NCBI GenBank assembly: GCA_965215715.1
Contig: OZ244129.1
Coordinates: forward strand, 868,001 to 932,000
Direction: 5' to 3'
Source of the DNA: HXMU1428-3 sp965215715
Lineage (GTDB): Bacteria > Pseudomonadota > Alphaproteobacteria > Rhizobiales > HXMU1428-3
Length of the DNA: 64,000 bases
The notes under the pieces were generated by a model, which searched no databases, was not told where the DNA came from, and saw only the letters and a list, made by a program, of their open reading frames with translations. The translations under genes were made by a program, and so were the position numbers. This document shows positions 36,341 through 45,290 of this stretch, in pieces (the first letter of the stretch is position 1; every line of letters starts with the position of its first letter).

Positions 36341-37147
36341 ATGGAAAATGAAGCATTTTACCGATTGGTTGTTTTTGTTGGTTTGCTGTTGGCTATGGCT
36401 GTTTTAGAAGTTGTTATTCCCAAAAGAACTTTAAGCCAATCACGCAAAACCCGCTGGGTCACCAATTTAAGCTTTGGTGTTCTAAACAGTGTGCTTATTC
36501 GGCTGATGGCTGTTAGTTCAGTGCCCATTGTTGCCATAGCTGGTGCGCTTGTGGCGACCCATTATGGTTTTGGTTTGTTTCAGGTTGTTGTTTTGCCCTT
36601 TTGGCTCGAGATTGTTTTGTGCCTTTTGCTGCTTGATTTTGCCATTTATGTGCAACATTGGGCCTCTCATCGGTTTTCATTTCTTTGGCAAGTGCACCGC
36701 GTTCATCATTCAGATTTAGATATTGATGTGACAACGGCTATACGCTTTCACCCGATCGAAATTGGGCTTTCCATGCTTTATAAAGTGGTTTTGGTTTTCT
36801 TGTTTGGCATTGATGCGCTGGCTGTGTTGTTGTTTGAAATTATATTAAACGGCTGTGCTTTGTTTAACCATTCCAACATCGCCTTGCCATCTTGGCTGGA
36901 TCGTTGTTTGCGGTTGGTGATTGTCACACCAGATATGCACCGGGTCCACCATTCGATTGAGCGAGAAGAAACGGATAGTAACTACGGGTTTAACCTGGCC
37001 ATTTGGGATCGGTTTTTTGGCACTTATGTTGCCCAGCCCAAAGCAGGGCATGAGGACATGAAAATAGGTTTGCCTCAGTTTTATAAAACCAGTTTGCCCA
37101 CAAAGCTCGGGTGGAGTTTTTTGTTGCCATTTTCTTCCAAGAAGTGA
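36341..37147 (+). CDS. Sterol desaturase / fatty acid hydroxylase family membrane protein
   Basis: 268 residues, about four membrane segments. The diiron histidine clusters are HWASHR (about 107), HRVHHSD (about 120) and HRVHHS near 204 with HHSIEREETDSNYGF. Such enzymes hydroxylate or desaturate lipids in the membrane with oxygen; bacterial substrates vary (hopanoids, fatty acids, carotenoids), so none is assigned. It lies where core genes would be expected after rsh. Confidence 0.9.
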   Translation: MENEAFYRLVVFVGLLLAMAVLEVVIPKRTLSQSRKTRWVTNLSFGVLNSVLIRLMAVSSVPIVAIAGALVATHYGFGLFQVVVLPFWLEIVLCLLLLDFAIYVQHWASHRFSFLWQVHRVHHSDLDIDVTTAIRFHPIEIGLSMLYKVVLVFLFGIDALAVLLFEIILNGCALFNHSNIALPSWLDRCLRLVIVTPDMHRVHHSIEREETDSNYGFNLAIWDRFFGTYVAQPKAGHEDMKIGLPQFYKTSLPTKLGWSFLLPFSSKK

Positions 37148-37159
37148 GCGGGCAGCGTT

Positions 37160-38002
37160 TTAATAGATTTCCATCGGAAAATAGCGCAGCATGAGCTCTG
37201 GGAATTGGCCCGTTTTCCTCAAGGTTTGGATGGCTTCGTTTAAGTCAATCCGCAAACGCATATCCCCTTTTGTAATGGCTATTGCAAGGCCTTGGCCAAA
37301 ATAGGTTTCATCCCAATAGGCTTTGCCGGTGAATTTGCAACATTGCTTGGAAAGGGAACCGTTTAGCCAGAACATTAAGCTAATGGCATCGCCAAACAGG
37401 TAGTCGATTTTGCCCGTTTGTAAGGCTGTGGTGGCTTGTTGTTGTGAGGTAAAGCGGGTGATGCGGGCGTCTTTAAAGAATTTTTTTAAATAAGCGTCAT
37501 GGGTGCTTTGGGCGATCACGCCGACTTTTTTGCCATAAAGGTTGTTTGGTGTTGGTGTTGGTTGGGGACGGTTGGATAAAATTGCAAAACGGGCAGGCAA
37601 GCGCATGTAGCTGTTGGTGAAGTCCAATTGGTTTAGGTTATTTTTATCAATTGCCAGGCCTGCGATAATGGCGTCAAAGTCGCCGTTTTTAAAGGTGGTT
37701 TTCAAGGCGTCCCAGTTGCTTACGCGAATGTCGCATTTAACCCGCATTTCTCGGCAAATGGCTTTGGCCAGGTCGATATGAAAGCCTGACAAATTGCCCT
37801 CTTCATCATAATAATTAAAGGGGGGGAAGTCATTGGAGGTTAAAAAACGTAATTGCGTGCGTAAAGGCGCGGTGTCTTCTTTGGTCTCTGGGGTGGCTTG
37901 CTGGCTGTGCAAGGGTGTGCACAAGGGGATAAGACATAAAAGGGTACACCCAAATATGTACATCTTCTGTTTCCAGCTTTGAAAAGGAAAAAACTCCATC
38001 AT
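37160..38002 (-). CDS. Periplasmic amino-acid-type substrate-binding protein (SBP_bac_3)
   Basis: 280 residues. A hydrophobic export segment (MYIFGCTLLCLIPLCTPL) follows a short basic lead. Binding domain: LRFLTSNDFPPFNYYDEEGNLSGFHIDLAKAI, then DAIIAGLAID and KKVGVIAQSTHDAYL. No permease or ATPase gene is adjacent. Its start is one base from the moeB stop, so the two are co-transcribed and probably coupled. Ligand unknown, perhaps a polar amino acid or sulfur compound given cysK and moeB upstream. Confidence 0.87.
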   Translation of the reverse strand: MMEFFPFQSWKQKMYIFGCTLLCLIPLCTPLHSQQATPETKEDTAPLRTQLRFLTSNDFPPFNYYDEEGNLSGFHIDLAKAICREMRVKCDIRVSNWDALKTTFKNGDFDAIIAGLAIDKNNLNQLDFTNSYMRLPARFAILSNRPQPTPTPNNLYGKKVGVIAQSTHDAYLKKFFKDARITRFTSQQQATTALQTGKIDYLFGDAISLMFWLNGSLSKQCCKFTGKAYWDETYFGQGLAIAITKGDMRLRIDLNEAIQTLRKTGQFPELMLRYFPMEIY

Positions 38003-38003
38003 T

Positions 38004-38819
38004 TTAAGCCTTTTCTTTAAAATGAGACAGGTCGGTGAAACGGGGCATTTCCCCGCTTAAGGGGTTATTGGGATCCCAAGCAATTTTCACGGTTTGGAAC
38101 TCACAATTTAATGCATCATAAATCACGAGGCGACCAACCAAGCTTTGACCGATTGTTGTGATCTCTTTGATCACTTCGGTGGCTTGCAATGTGCCAACAA
38201 CGCCAGCTATGGCACCCAGCACGCCAACCTCCGAACAATTGGCAACAGTGCCAGGGGGCGGGGCTTTGGGAAAGATGCATCGGTAATTGGGGTTTGGTGT
38301 GCCTTGTTCGTTTTTTTCAGCGGCGCGAAAGGTGGTGATGTGGCCATCAAAGGGGCCAATGGCGGCAAATACCAATGGCTTTTGCGCAAAAAAGCAGGCG
38401 TCATTGACCAAATAACGGGTTTCAAAATTGTCAGACCCGTCTGCGACAATGTCATAATCGCTGATGATGTCTAAGGCGTTGTCTGGGGTGAGGCGCATTT
38501 CATGCTCAATCACGTTAACGTGGGGGTTGATTTCACGTATGCGCGCCTTAGCGCTCGAGGTTTTGGGATGGTTGAGCTTGGCCGTGTCATGGAGGACCTG
38601 GCGTTGCAAGTTAGATAGCGAGACAATGTCATCATCAATAATGCCAAGGGTGCCCACACCGGCGGCAGCCAAATATAACAATACGGGCGAGCCCAACCCG
38701 CCAGCACCAATCACCAAAACTTTGGCGTTTTTGAGCTTTTGCTGGCCCTGAATACCCACTTGTTTGAGGATAATATGGCGCTTATAGCGCTCGATTTCTT
38801 CCCCTGAAAGAGATGACAT
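38004..38819 (-). CDS. moeB: HesA/MoeB/ThiF family sulfur-carrier adenylyltransferase
   Basis: 271 residues. Nucleotide motif GAGGLGSP (38-45), DDDIVSLSNLQRQVLH near 62-77, and DGSDNFETRYLVND near 130. Adenylates the C-terminal Gly-Gly of a small sulfur carrier (MoaD or ThiS type). The structural zinc Cys pairs are incomplete and no rhodanese domain follows. Follows cysK by 46 bases; the link to cysteine supply is inferred. A moaA gene lies 26 kb away. Confidence 0.88.
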   Translation of the reverse strand: MSSLSGEEIERYKRHIILKQVGIQGQQKLKNAKVLVIGAGGLGSPVLLYLAAAGVGTLGIIDDDIVSLSNLQRQVLHDTAKLNHPKTSSAKARIREINPHVNVIEHEMRLTPDNALDIISDYDIVADGSDNFETRYLVNDACFFAQKPLVFAAIGPFDGHITTFRAAEKNEQGTPNPNYRCIFPKAPPPGTVANCSEVGVLGAIAGVVGTLQATEVIKEITTIGQSLVGRLVIYDALNCEFQTVKIAWDPNNPLSGEMPRFTDLSHFKEKA

Positions 38820-38865
38820 AAACTGATTGCCCTTTATCGATCTCAGCCATGTTTAAAGCTGGAGG

Positions 38866-39876
38866 TTAAATGGTGATAATTTCCTCATCTTGACTATGTT
38901 CATCAAACAGCATGGTGGACATGTAGCGCTCTGCAAAAGAGGGCGCAAAAGTTACAATGGTTTTGTCTTTCAAATCATGTTCTTTGATGTATTTCACAGT
39001 TGCTAGCAGGTTAGCCCCTGTTGAGATGCCGCCAGGAATGCCTTCTGTACGGGCCAGTTTGCGCGCTGTTGCAAAGGCTTCTTCATTGCTAATGGTTATC
39101 ACTTGGTCAATCAAGGATTTGTCGACAATAACGGGCACAAAGCCGGCGCCAATGCCTTGAATTTTATGGGGTCCAGGCTCTCCTCCCGAAAGAACCGGGC
39201 TATCGGTGGGTTCCACAGCAACGATCTTAGTATCAGGTTTGCGCGCTTTCCAAACAGCGGCGCACCCGGTTATCGTGCCGCCTGTGCCAACACCAGCGAT
39301 GATGGCATCTACATTGCCCTTGGTGTCATTCCATATTTCTTCTGCTGTTGTGGCAATGTGGACAGCTGGGTTTGCAGGGCTGGAAAATTGTGAGGGCATC
39401 ACTGAATCAGGGTGTTCATTGATTAATTCAGCGGCCTTTTCCAAAGCCCCTTTCATGCCTTTTTCAGCCGGGGTGAGCACCAGCTCTGCGCCCAAATGGG
39501 TGAGCATTTTACGACGTTCAATCGACATGGATTCTGGCATGACAAGCATGAGGCGCAGGCCTTTGGCAGCGGCCACAAAGGCCAATCCAATGCCGGTGTT
39601 GCCACTGGTTGGCTCAATGAGAATGGTATTGTCGCCGATGGTGCCTTCTTCCATTAAAGCCTCAATCATTGATAGCCCAATGCGATCTTTCACGCTGGCA
39701 AGTGGATTGAAGAATTCTAATTTGAGCAGAATGTCAGACTTTAAGCCAAAATGCGTTTTTATTTTATGCAACCGCACAAGAGGGGTATGGCCGATGGTTT
39801 CAGTGATATCGTCATAAACACAGCCTCGTCCCATTTGTGAGATGGATAACGGGGGAATGAAAGTATTATTGGTCAT
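38866..39876 (-). CDS. cysK: Cysteine synthase A
   Basis: 336 residues, PLP fold type II. Lys63 in ASVKDRIG carries PLP; PTSGNTGIG (89-97) binds the substrate carboxylate; GVGTGGTITG near 195 binds phosphate. Makes cysteine from O-acetylserine and sulfide. The N-terminus is about 20 residues longer than in E. coli CysK. GAGAG lies before ATG 39876. Followed by moeB. Confidence 0.94.
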   Translation of the reverse strand: MTNNTFIPPLSISQMGRGCVYDDITETIGHTPLVRLHKIKTHFGLKSDILLKLEFFNPLASVKDRIGLSMIEALMEEGTIGDNTILIEPTSGNTGIGLAFVAAAKGLRLMLVMPESMSIERRKMLTHLGAELVLTPAEKGMKGALEKAAELINEHPDSVMPSQFSSPANPAVHIATTAEEIWNDTKGNVDAIIAGVGTGGTITGCAAVWKARKPDTKIVAVEPTDSPVLSGGEPGPHKIQGIGAGFVPVIVDKSLIDQVITISNEEAFATARKLARTEGIPGGISTGANLLATVKYIKEHDLKDKTIVTFAPSFAERYMSTMLFDEHSQDEEIITI

Positions 39877-39968
39877 TGGTAGCTCTCATTGATGGAAAAA
39901 ATCTTGTTAAGCCCATCTTATTTTGAAAATAGATGAGAATAAAGGGGGTTTTGTCCTTGTTGATAAGC

Positions 39969-40430
39969 TTATTTGCCGGTAGAGCCAAAGCCTTTTTCAC
40001 CCCGTTTCGTCAAAGACAGGCTGGCAACTTTTTCCAAAGTGGCTTGGCATACCGGGGCGATGACCATTTGGGCGATGCGATCTGCGCGGTTAAGCTCAAA
40101 AGGGTGGTCTGATAAGTTGATTAAAATCACTTTAATTTCGCCGCGATAGTCGCTGTCTATGGTGCCAGGGGTGTTTAGAACTGTGATGCCTGATTTAATC
40201 GCCAGGCCAGAGCGGGGGCGAATTTGAGCCTCAAACCCTTGGGGCAATTCAATCGCTAAGCCTGTTGGAATTAATGCGCGCTCTAGAGGGCCAATGATAA
40301 CTGGGTGGCCTTCAGGCAATGCGGCGCGCAAGTCCATGCCGGCGGCCCCTTCACTTTCATATGAGGGGGCTTGCAGGTCTTGCCCATGGGGCAATTGTTC
40401 AAAAAGGACTTTTACGTCAGGGGTGCTCAT
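39969..40430 (-). CDS. dut: dUTP diphosphatase
   Basis: 153 residues, trimeric dUTPase with motifs GMDLRA, PRSGLAIKSGITVLN, GTIDSDYRGEI and the C-terminal KGFGSTGK arm. Cleaves dUTP to dUMP. Start overlaps the coaBC stop by four bases (ATGA), a coupled pair. Confidence 0.97.
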   Translation of the reverse strand: MSTPDVKVLFEQLPHGQDLQAPSYESEGAAGMDLRAALPEGHPVIIGPLERALIPTGLAIELPQGFEAQIRPRSGLAIKSGITVLNTPGTIDSDYRGEIKVILINLSDHPFELNRADRIAQMVIAPVCQATLEKVASLSLTKRGEKGFGSTGK

Positions 40431-41650
40431 TCGGCTGCCGCTTGGTTTGGGTTTAGGGTTTGTGCTATTTTTTCCATTAAAGCAAGGCTGGCAGCTTTTT
40501 TGCTAATATTTTGATGTGTTTCAACAGTTGTGTTGGTGATGATGTGGATTGTTGTTTGATCATTGCCAAATACATTGCCCTTGGCGCTGACATCATTGGC
40601 AACAATCCAGTCACATTGTTTGCGCGCGCGTTTGGCTTGGGCGTGTTCGATCACATTTTCTGTTTCAGCCGCAAAGCCAATGATCAGATCTGCGCGATTG
40701 GAGCCTGGTTCTGACAATTTTTTTAAGATGTCTGGGTTTTCGGTTAGCTCGAATGTGGGCAGGCCTTGTTTTGACTTTTTGAGCTTTTGGCTGGCAGATG
40801 TTTTGACGCGCCAGTCTGCCACTGCTGCAGCGCAAATCACCACATCAGCTGGTAGGTGAGCTAGCACGGCATTGTGCATGTCTTGTGCGGTTTCAACATC
40901 AACGCGGTTCACGCCTAGAGGCGTTGCTAATTGTGAGGGCCCTGCAACAAGGGTGACGTCGGCGCCAAATTGTGCGGCCACTTGGGCCAAAGCAAAGCCT
41001 TGTTTGCCACTGGAGCGATTGGCAATGTAGCGCACAGGGTCAATTGGTTCATGGGTTGGACCGGCAGTGATGAGAACAGATTTGCCGCTTAAAAGATCTT
41101 TGCCCTTGGTGCCCAGATGCGCTTGTATGGAAGCGATGATCTCATCAACCTGCGCCATGCGGCCCAGCCCTGTTTCACCGCAGGCCATCGGGCCGTTATT
41201 GGGGCCAACAAAGTGCACGCCATCATCTTTTAAGGTTTGCAGGTTGCGCTGGGTGGCTGGGTGGTGCCACATGCGTACATTCATAGCCGGGGCCATAAGC
41301 ACAGGTTTATCGGTTGCCAGCAACAAGGTGCTGGCCAGGTCATTGGCCAAGCCATTGGCGCATTTGGCCATCAAATCCGCCGTGGCAGGGGCCACAACCA
41401 GTAAATCACTTTGACGCGATAGTTGAATGTGCCCGATTTCTGTTTCGTTTTTCAGATCAAACAGGTCTTGGTGCACTTGCTCACCGGCCAAAGAGGCAAG
41501 AGATAACGGCGTTATAAATTCGCTGCCAGCTTTGGTGAGCACAGGTGTTGTGCTGATGCCAAGGTCTGCCAAACGGCGCACCAGCTCAAGGCATTTATAG
41601 GCTGCAATGCCGCCGCCAACGATAAGGGTTATGCTATGTTTTGTTTTCAA
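40427..41650 (-). CDS. coaBC: Bifunctional phosphopantothenoylcysteine decarboxylase / phosphopantothenate-cysteine ligase
   Basis: 407 residues. CoaC half: IVGGGIAAYK, PAMNVRMWHHPA (flavin/substrate) and GPMACGETGLGRM with the active Cys. CoaB half: LITAGPTHEPIDPVRYIANRSSG and the later NDVSAKGNVFG. Two steps of coenzyme A synthesis. The open frame continues upstream, but TTG 41650 with AAAGG eight bases upstream gives the family length and avoids overlap with ubiB, which ends at 41742. Confidence 0.93.
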   Translation of the reverse strand: MKTKHSITLIVGGGIAAYKCLELVRRLADLGISTTPVLTKAGSEFITPLSLASLAGEQVHQDLFDLKNETEIGHIQLSRQSDLLVVAPATADLMAKCANGLANDLASTLLLATDKPVLMAPAMNVRMWHHPATQRNLQTLKDDGVHFVGPNNGPMACGETGLGRMAQVDEIIASIQAHLGTKGKDLLSGKSVLITAGPTHEPIDPVRYIANRSSGKQGFALAQVAAQFGADVTLVAGPSQLATPLGVNRVDVETAQDMHNAVLAHLPADVVICAAAVADWRVKTSASQKLKKSKQGLPTFELTENPDILKKLSEPGSNRADLIIGFAAETENVIEHAQAKRARKQCDWIVANDVSAKGNVFGNDQTTIHIITNTTVETHQNISKKAASLALMEKIAQTLNPNQAAAE

Positions 41651-41741
41651 TAAAACGACCTTTGGTTTGTCTTTTATATATAAGCACTTTTTACAGAAAG
41701 CAAAGGTACAGCTTGTCTTTCCCTTAAAAGGGAAATTAACC

Positions 41742-43358
41742 TTAAAAGCCGATTGCCCATGAGAAATATTGGTAAAAGGCAATCGCGAGTAAACTAAAGG
41801 CAATTAGCCAAATGGCGATGCGATGGGACAGGCTGATATTTGTGCGGCCAGTGAGCAGCCTTTGGATTGCCTCTTCATCCATGTTTTGCAATGTTCGCGA
41901 AAGGGCCGCCAGGCCGTCTAAGTCTTGTTCCAAATGGGTGATGTGGGTGGGCAGATCATCTAAAAAATGATCAACGGCTTTTAAGCTGGCCGTCATTTTT
42001 CGTAGTTTGGCAGCTGGGCCTAGCTCATAAGTTAGCCAGTCTTTCACCACCGGTTCTGCAGCGCGCCACATGTTTAGTTCAGGGTTTAGCGTGCGGGCAA
42101 CCCCTTCGGCAATCACCAGGTTTTTCTGTAACAAGATAAGCTCGGGTCTGGTTTGCATGTCATAAACGGCGGTGTATTCAAACAGTTGGCCTAAAAAGCG
42201 GGCCATGGAAACTTCGCTGGCAGGGCGGTCTGCGATGGGTTCTCCAATGGCGCGTAGGCCTTGGGCAAATTCTTCCACTGAATGGATGGGGGGAACATAA
42301 CCGGCATCAAAATGGGCTTGGGCAGCAGAGATATAATCGCCAGTGACAAAGCCGTGCAGGATTTGGGCAAGGAAGCGTTGTTCTTTGGCCCTTAGCCGAC
42401 CCATTATGCCGCAATCTAGCGCTATCAGCGTGCCGTCTTTGTCGACCATTAAATTGCCCGGGTGCATGTCTGCGTGGAAAAAACCATCACGCATGGCTTG
42501 GCGCAAAAAGCTTTGCAGGACATGGGTGCCAAGAGCGGGTAGGTCATGGCCTTGTGCTGTTAAGCTTTCAATGTCTGCGATTGGGGTGGCGTCAATCCAT
42601 TGGGTTGTCAAAATGCGCTGGGTGGTGCGGGTCCAATCGGGTGCCGGTGTTGAAAATTTGGGATCATTTTTGGTGTTTTCAGCCAATTCGCTAAGGGCAG
42701 CTGCCTCTAGGCGCAGATCCAATTCAATGGTCATGATGCGGTCTAGGGTTTTGACCACTTCCACTGGCTTTAAGCGCCGGGCGGGTTTGGACAGTGCTTC
42801 AATAATTTGCGCGGCAAACCGATATGAGGCCTGATCGTTTGCAAATCTCTTTTCAATGTCTGGGCGCAAGATTTTAACTGCGACTTGTTTTTCCCCGCTG
42901 TCGGTTACCAGAGTGGCCTTGTGCACCTGGGCGATAGAGGCCGCTGCAATTGGTTCACTAAAGTCAGTGAAGAATTCATTCAGCGGTTTGCCCAATTGGC
43001 GCTCGACTTCTTTTATCGCGTCTTGTTGCGAAAAGGGGGGCAGGTTGTCTTGTAAGGCGGATAAATCATTGGCGAGCTCTTTGCCGATAATGTCTGACCG
43101 GGTGGCTAAGAATTGGCCTAGTTTTATATAGCTTGGCCCTAATTTGGTGAGGGCTTCGACCAGTCGTTCTGAGGTGCTTTTGTGACCAAAGGGGGCGCGA
43201 ATAAGCGCGCCAAGGCCGCGTATGGGTAAGACCAAGATGCGCAAAAGTTTCACTGGCCAAGGGGTGGGCACATGTTTGGGAAACAGGGCAACTCCATAAT
43301 AGGTCAGGGTCAGACCAGCTTTGGCAAGGCGCAATGTATTGGTGATCGGATTGGGCAT
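41742..43358 (-). CDS. ubiB: Ubiquinone biosynthesis ATPase/kinase-like UbiB
   Basis: 538 residues. LGPSYIKLGQFLATRSDIIG carries the KxGQ motif; Lys in QVAVKILRP, HADMHPGNLMVD and ALDCGIMGRL complete the atypical protein-kinase fold. A hydrophobic C-terminus (IAIWLIAFSLLAIAFYQY) is the membrane anchor. Supports CoQ assembly. Between ubiE and coaBC as in related genomes. Confidence 0.95.
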   Translation of the reverse strand: MPNPITNTLRLAKAGLTLTYYGVALFPKHVPTPWPVKLLRILVLPIRGLGALIRAPFGHKSTSERLVEALTKLGPSYIKLGQFLATRSDIIGKELANDLSALQDNLPPFSQQDAIKEVERQLGKPLNEFFTDFSEPIAAASIAQVHKATLVTDSGEKQVAVKILRPDIEKRFANDQASYRFAAQIIEALSKPARRLKPVEVVKTLDRIMTIELDLRLEAAALSELAENTKNDPKFSTPAPDWTRTTQRILTTQWIDATPIADIESLTAQGHDLPALGTHVLQSFLRQAMRDGFFHADMHPGNLMVDKDGTLIALDCGIMGRLRAKEQRFLAQILHGFVTGDYISAAQAHFDAGYVPPIHSVEEFAQGLRAIGEPIADRPASEVSMARFLGQLFEYTAVYDMQTRPELILLQKNLVIAEGVARTLNPELNMWRAAEPVVKDWLTYELGPAAKLRKMTASLKAVDHFLDDLPTHITHLEQDLDGLAALSRTLQNMDEEAIQRLLTGRTNISLSHRIAIWLIAFSLLAIAFYQYFSWAIGF

Positions 43359-43379
43359 AATCTTGTTTCGTATGGTTGT

Positions 43380-44132
43380 TTAAGTTCGCCAGCCAGAATG
43401 GATGGCGGCAACGCCCCCGGTGAGGTTGGTATATGAGCTCCTTGAAAAGCCTGCCTTGGCAATCATGGCTTTAAAGGTCTCTTGATCAGGGAATTTACGG
43501 ATGCTTTCAACCAGATATTGATATGGCTCACCATCACCCATCACCATTTCCCCCATTTTGGGAATAACATTGAAAGAAAATTTATCATAAAGCACATCAA
43601 GGCCTGGGACTGTGACTTGGGAAAACTCCAAACATAAAAAGCGCCCGCCTGGTTTGAGTACGCGGTAAGCTTCGCTTAAAGCCAGATCTATGCGCGGCAC
43701 ATTGCGGATGCCAAAGGCTATGGTGTAGCTGTCAAATTGTTTGTCTTCAAAGGGCAGGCTTTGAGCATTGCCTTCAATAAATTCAATTTGTGATGCGTGG
43801 CCATTTTCCATTGCGCGTTGTTTGCCCACTTCTAGCATGTCGTGAGAGATATCTAGAATGGTGGCTTTTGCCTCTGGGCTGGCCTTTTCAAGCAGGCGAA
43901 AGGTGATGTCACCTGTGCCGCCTGCAACATCTAGATGAGTAAGCGGCCCGGTTGGGCGTGGGGCCAGTTTGGTGATCAGCTCATTTTTCCAGAGCCGGTG
44001 CATGCCGCCTGACATGAGGTCGTTCATCAAGTCATAATCACGCGCCACGCGGGAAAAGACATGGTTAACCTTGCTTTGTTTTTCTTGTGGGTCAACGGTT
44101 TGGAACCCATATGAGCTGGTGTTGTCTGTCAT
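43380..44132 (-). CDS. ubiE: Ubiquinone/menaquinone C-methyltransferase
   Basis: 250 residues, class I SAM methyltransferase. VFSRVARDYDLMNDLMSGGMHR at the start (in two parts VFSRVARDYDLMND / LMSGGMHRLWK), SAM motif DVAGGTGDITF, and AFGIRNVPRID. Methylates the demethyl-quinone ring at C-2. First gene of the ubiE-ubiB-coaBC-dut run and divergent from mutM. Confidence 0.96.
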   Translation of the reverse strand: MTDNTSSYGFQTVDPQEKQSKVNHVFSRVARDYDLMNDLMSGGMHRLWKNELITKLAPRPTGPLTHLDVAGGTGDITFRLLEKASPEAKATILDISHDMLEVGKQRAMENGHASQIEFIEGNAQSLPFEDKQFDSYTIAFGIRNVPRIDLALSEAYRVLKPGGRFLCLEFSQVTVPGLDVLYDKFSFNVIPKMGEMVMGDGEPYQYLVESIRKFPDQETFKAMIAKAGFSRSSYTNLTGGVAAIHSGWRT

Positions 44133-44232
44133 TGCTTTTAATCTATTGGTTTATCTTGTCTTATCATATTTAACGAATACTAGCCTAAATAACAGTTAGT
44201 TATGGCTAAAATCTTTGTTGGGTGGGTGCTAA

Positions 44233-44357
44233 GTACCTTAAACCTCATGGTTAGACTTTTGCATTTTTAAATTGTTTGTCAAGGACGCGAAGCGCAAGTT
44301 TTAATCCTTGACAAACAATTTAAAAATGCAAACTTCTCACCATGAGGTTTAAGGCAC
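44233..44357. repeat. Long inverted repeat, copy 3 (53-nt arms)
   Basis: Arms 44233-44285 and 44305-44357 pair at 49 of 53 positions around a 19-nt loop (44286-44304). Outer ends match copy 2; the inner stem reads AAATTGTTTGTCAAGGA instead of AAAAGCCATGTCAAGGA, and the opposite arm has the matching changes. The loop is similar to that of copy 2 only when reverse-complemented. Lies between divergent ubiE and mutM. Confidence 0.92.
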
Positions 44358-44381
44358 AGCTCAGGCGGTTGTAATATAAAA

Positions 44382-45230
44382 ATGCCAGAATTACCAGAAG
44401 TAGAAACGGTGATGCGCGGGCTTATGCCGCACATGCAAGGGGCCAGGTTTACCAAAGTTGAGCAGCGCAGAGAAAATTTGCGTTTTCCTTTTCCTGATCA
44501 CTTCCCCCAAAGGCTTGAGGGGGCTGAAATTAGGCAATTGCGCCGGCGGTCGAAGTATATTTTGGTGGATCTTTCTAGCGATGAAACTTTGATTTTGCAT
44601 TTGGGAATGAGCGGGCGGTTTTGTGTTAATGGGGGACACGAGACCACGAAGCAAGCTCATGATCATGTGGTGTTTCATTTATCAAATAAGGACGTGGTGA
44701 CCTATAACGATCCGCGCCGATTTGGGTTTATGGACCTTTGCCTTACACAAGAGGTTGAGAGCCATGACTTTTTCAAGTCTTTGGGGCCAGAACCACTCGG
44801 CAATGAGTTTGATGAGATTATGCTTGCCAGCAAAGCCAAGAACCGCAAAACACCATTGAAAAGTTTTTTGTTGGATCAAAAAGTTGTTGCTGGCTTGGGT
44901 AATATCTATGTGCTGGAAGCTTTGCACAGGGTTGGGCTTAGCCCCTTAAAGCCGGCTTCAGTATTGGCGACCAAAACGGGTAAACCCAAACTAGTTGCAG
45001 GTGCTTTGGTGATTGCCATTCGTGATGTTTTAAAGGATGCGATTGCCTCTGGTGGCTCGACTTTGAAAGATTATGCCAAGGCAGACGGGTCTATGGGCTA
45101 TTTTCAGCATGCGTTTCAGGTTTATGGCCGGGAAGGGGAGGCTTGTATGAAAAAGGGCTGTTTGGGGACCATTGCGCGGATACAGCAATCGGGCCGTTCT
45201 AGTTTTTATTGTCCTAATTGTCAAAAATGA
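44382..45230 (+). CDS. mutM: Formamidopyrimidine-DNA glycosylase
   Basis: 282 residues. PELPEVETV with catalytic Pro as mature residue 1, Lys of KYILVDL, the helix-two-turn-helix QKVVAGLGNIYVLEALH, and the zinc finger formed by CMKKGC and CPNC at the C-terminus. Excises 8-oxoG and ring-opened purines. Confidence 0.97.
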   Translation: MPELPEVETVMRGLMPHMQGARFTKVEQRRENLRFPFPDHFPQRLEGAEIRQLRRRSKYILVDLSSDETLILHLGMSGRFCVNGGHETTKQAHDHVVFHLSNKDVVTYNDPRRFGFMDLCLTQEVESHDFFKSLGPEPLGNEFDEIMLASKAKNRKTPLKSFLLDQKVVAGLGNIYVLEALHRVGLSPLKPASVLATKTGKPKLVAGALVIAIRDVLKDAIASGGSTLKDYAKADGSMGYFQHAFQVYGREGEACMKKGCLGTIARIQQSGRSSFYCPNCQK

Positions 45231-45240
45231 ATAAATAAAA

Positions 45241-45266
45241 AAGACGGGCCCTTTTGGGCCCGTCTT
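45241..45266. terminator. Bidirectional Rho-independent terminator
   Basis: AAGACGGGCCC and GGGCCCGTCTT (11-bp stem, loop TTTT) between mutM and the converging giant gene; A-rich before it and T/A-rich after it, so usable from both sides. Confidence 0.9.
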
Positions 45267-45290
45267 AAATTTGCGCGTTGTGTATTCCTC

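Noticed and set aside
41651..41803. Longer N-terminus for coaBC
   Set aside because: It would run into ubiB and has no CoaC-like sequence; TTG 41650 has AAAGG in place.
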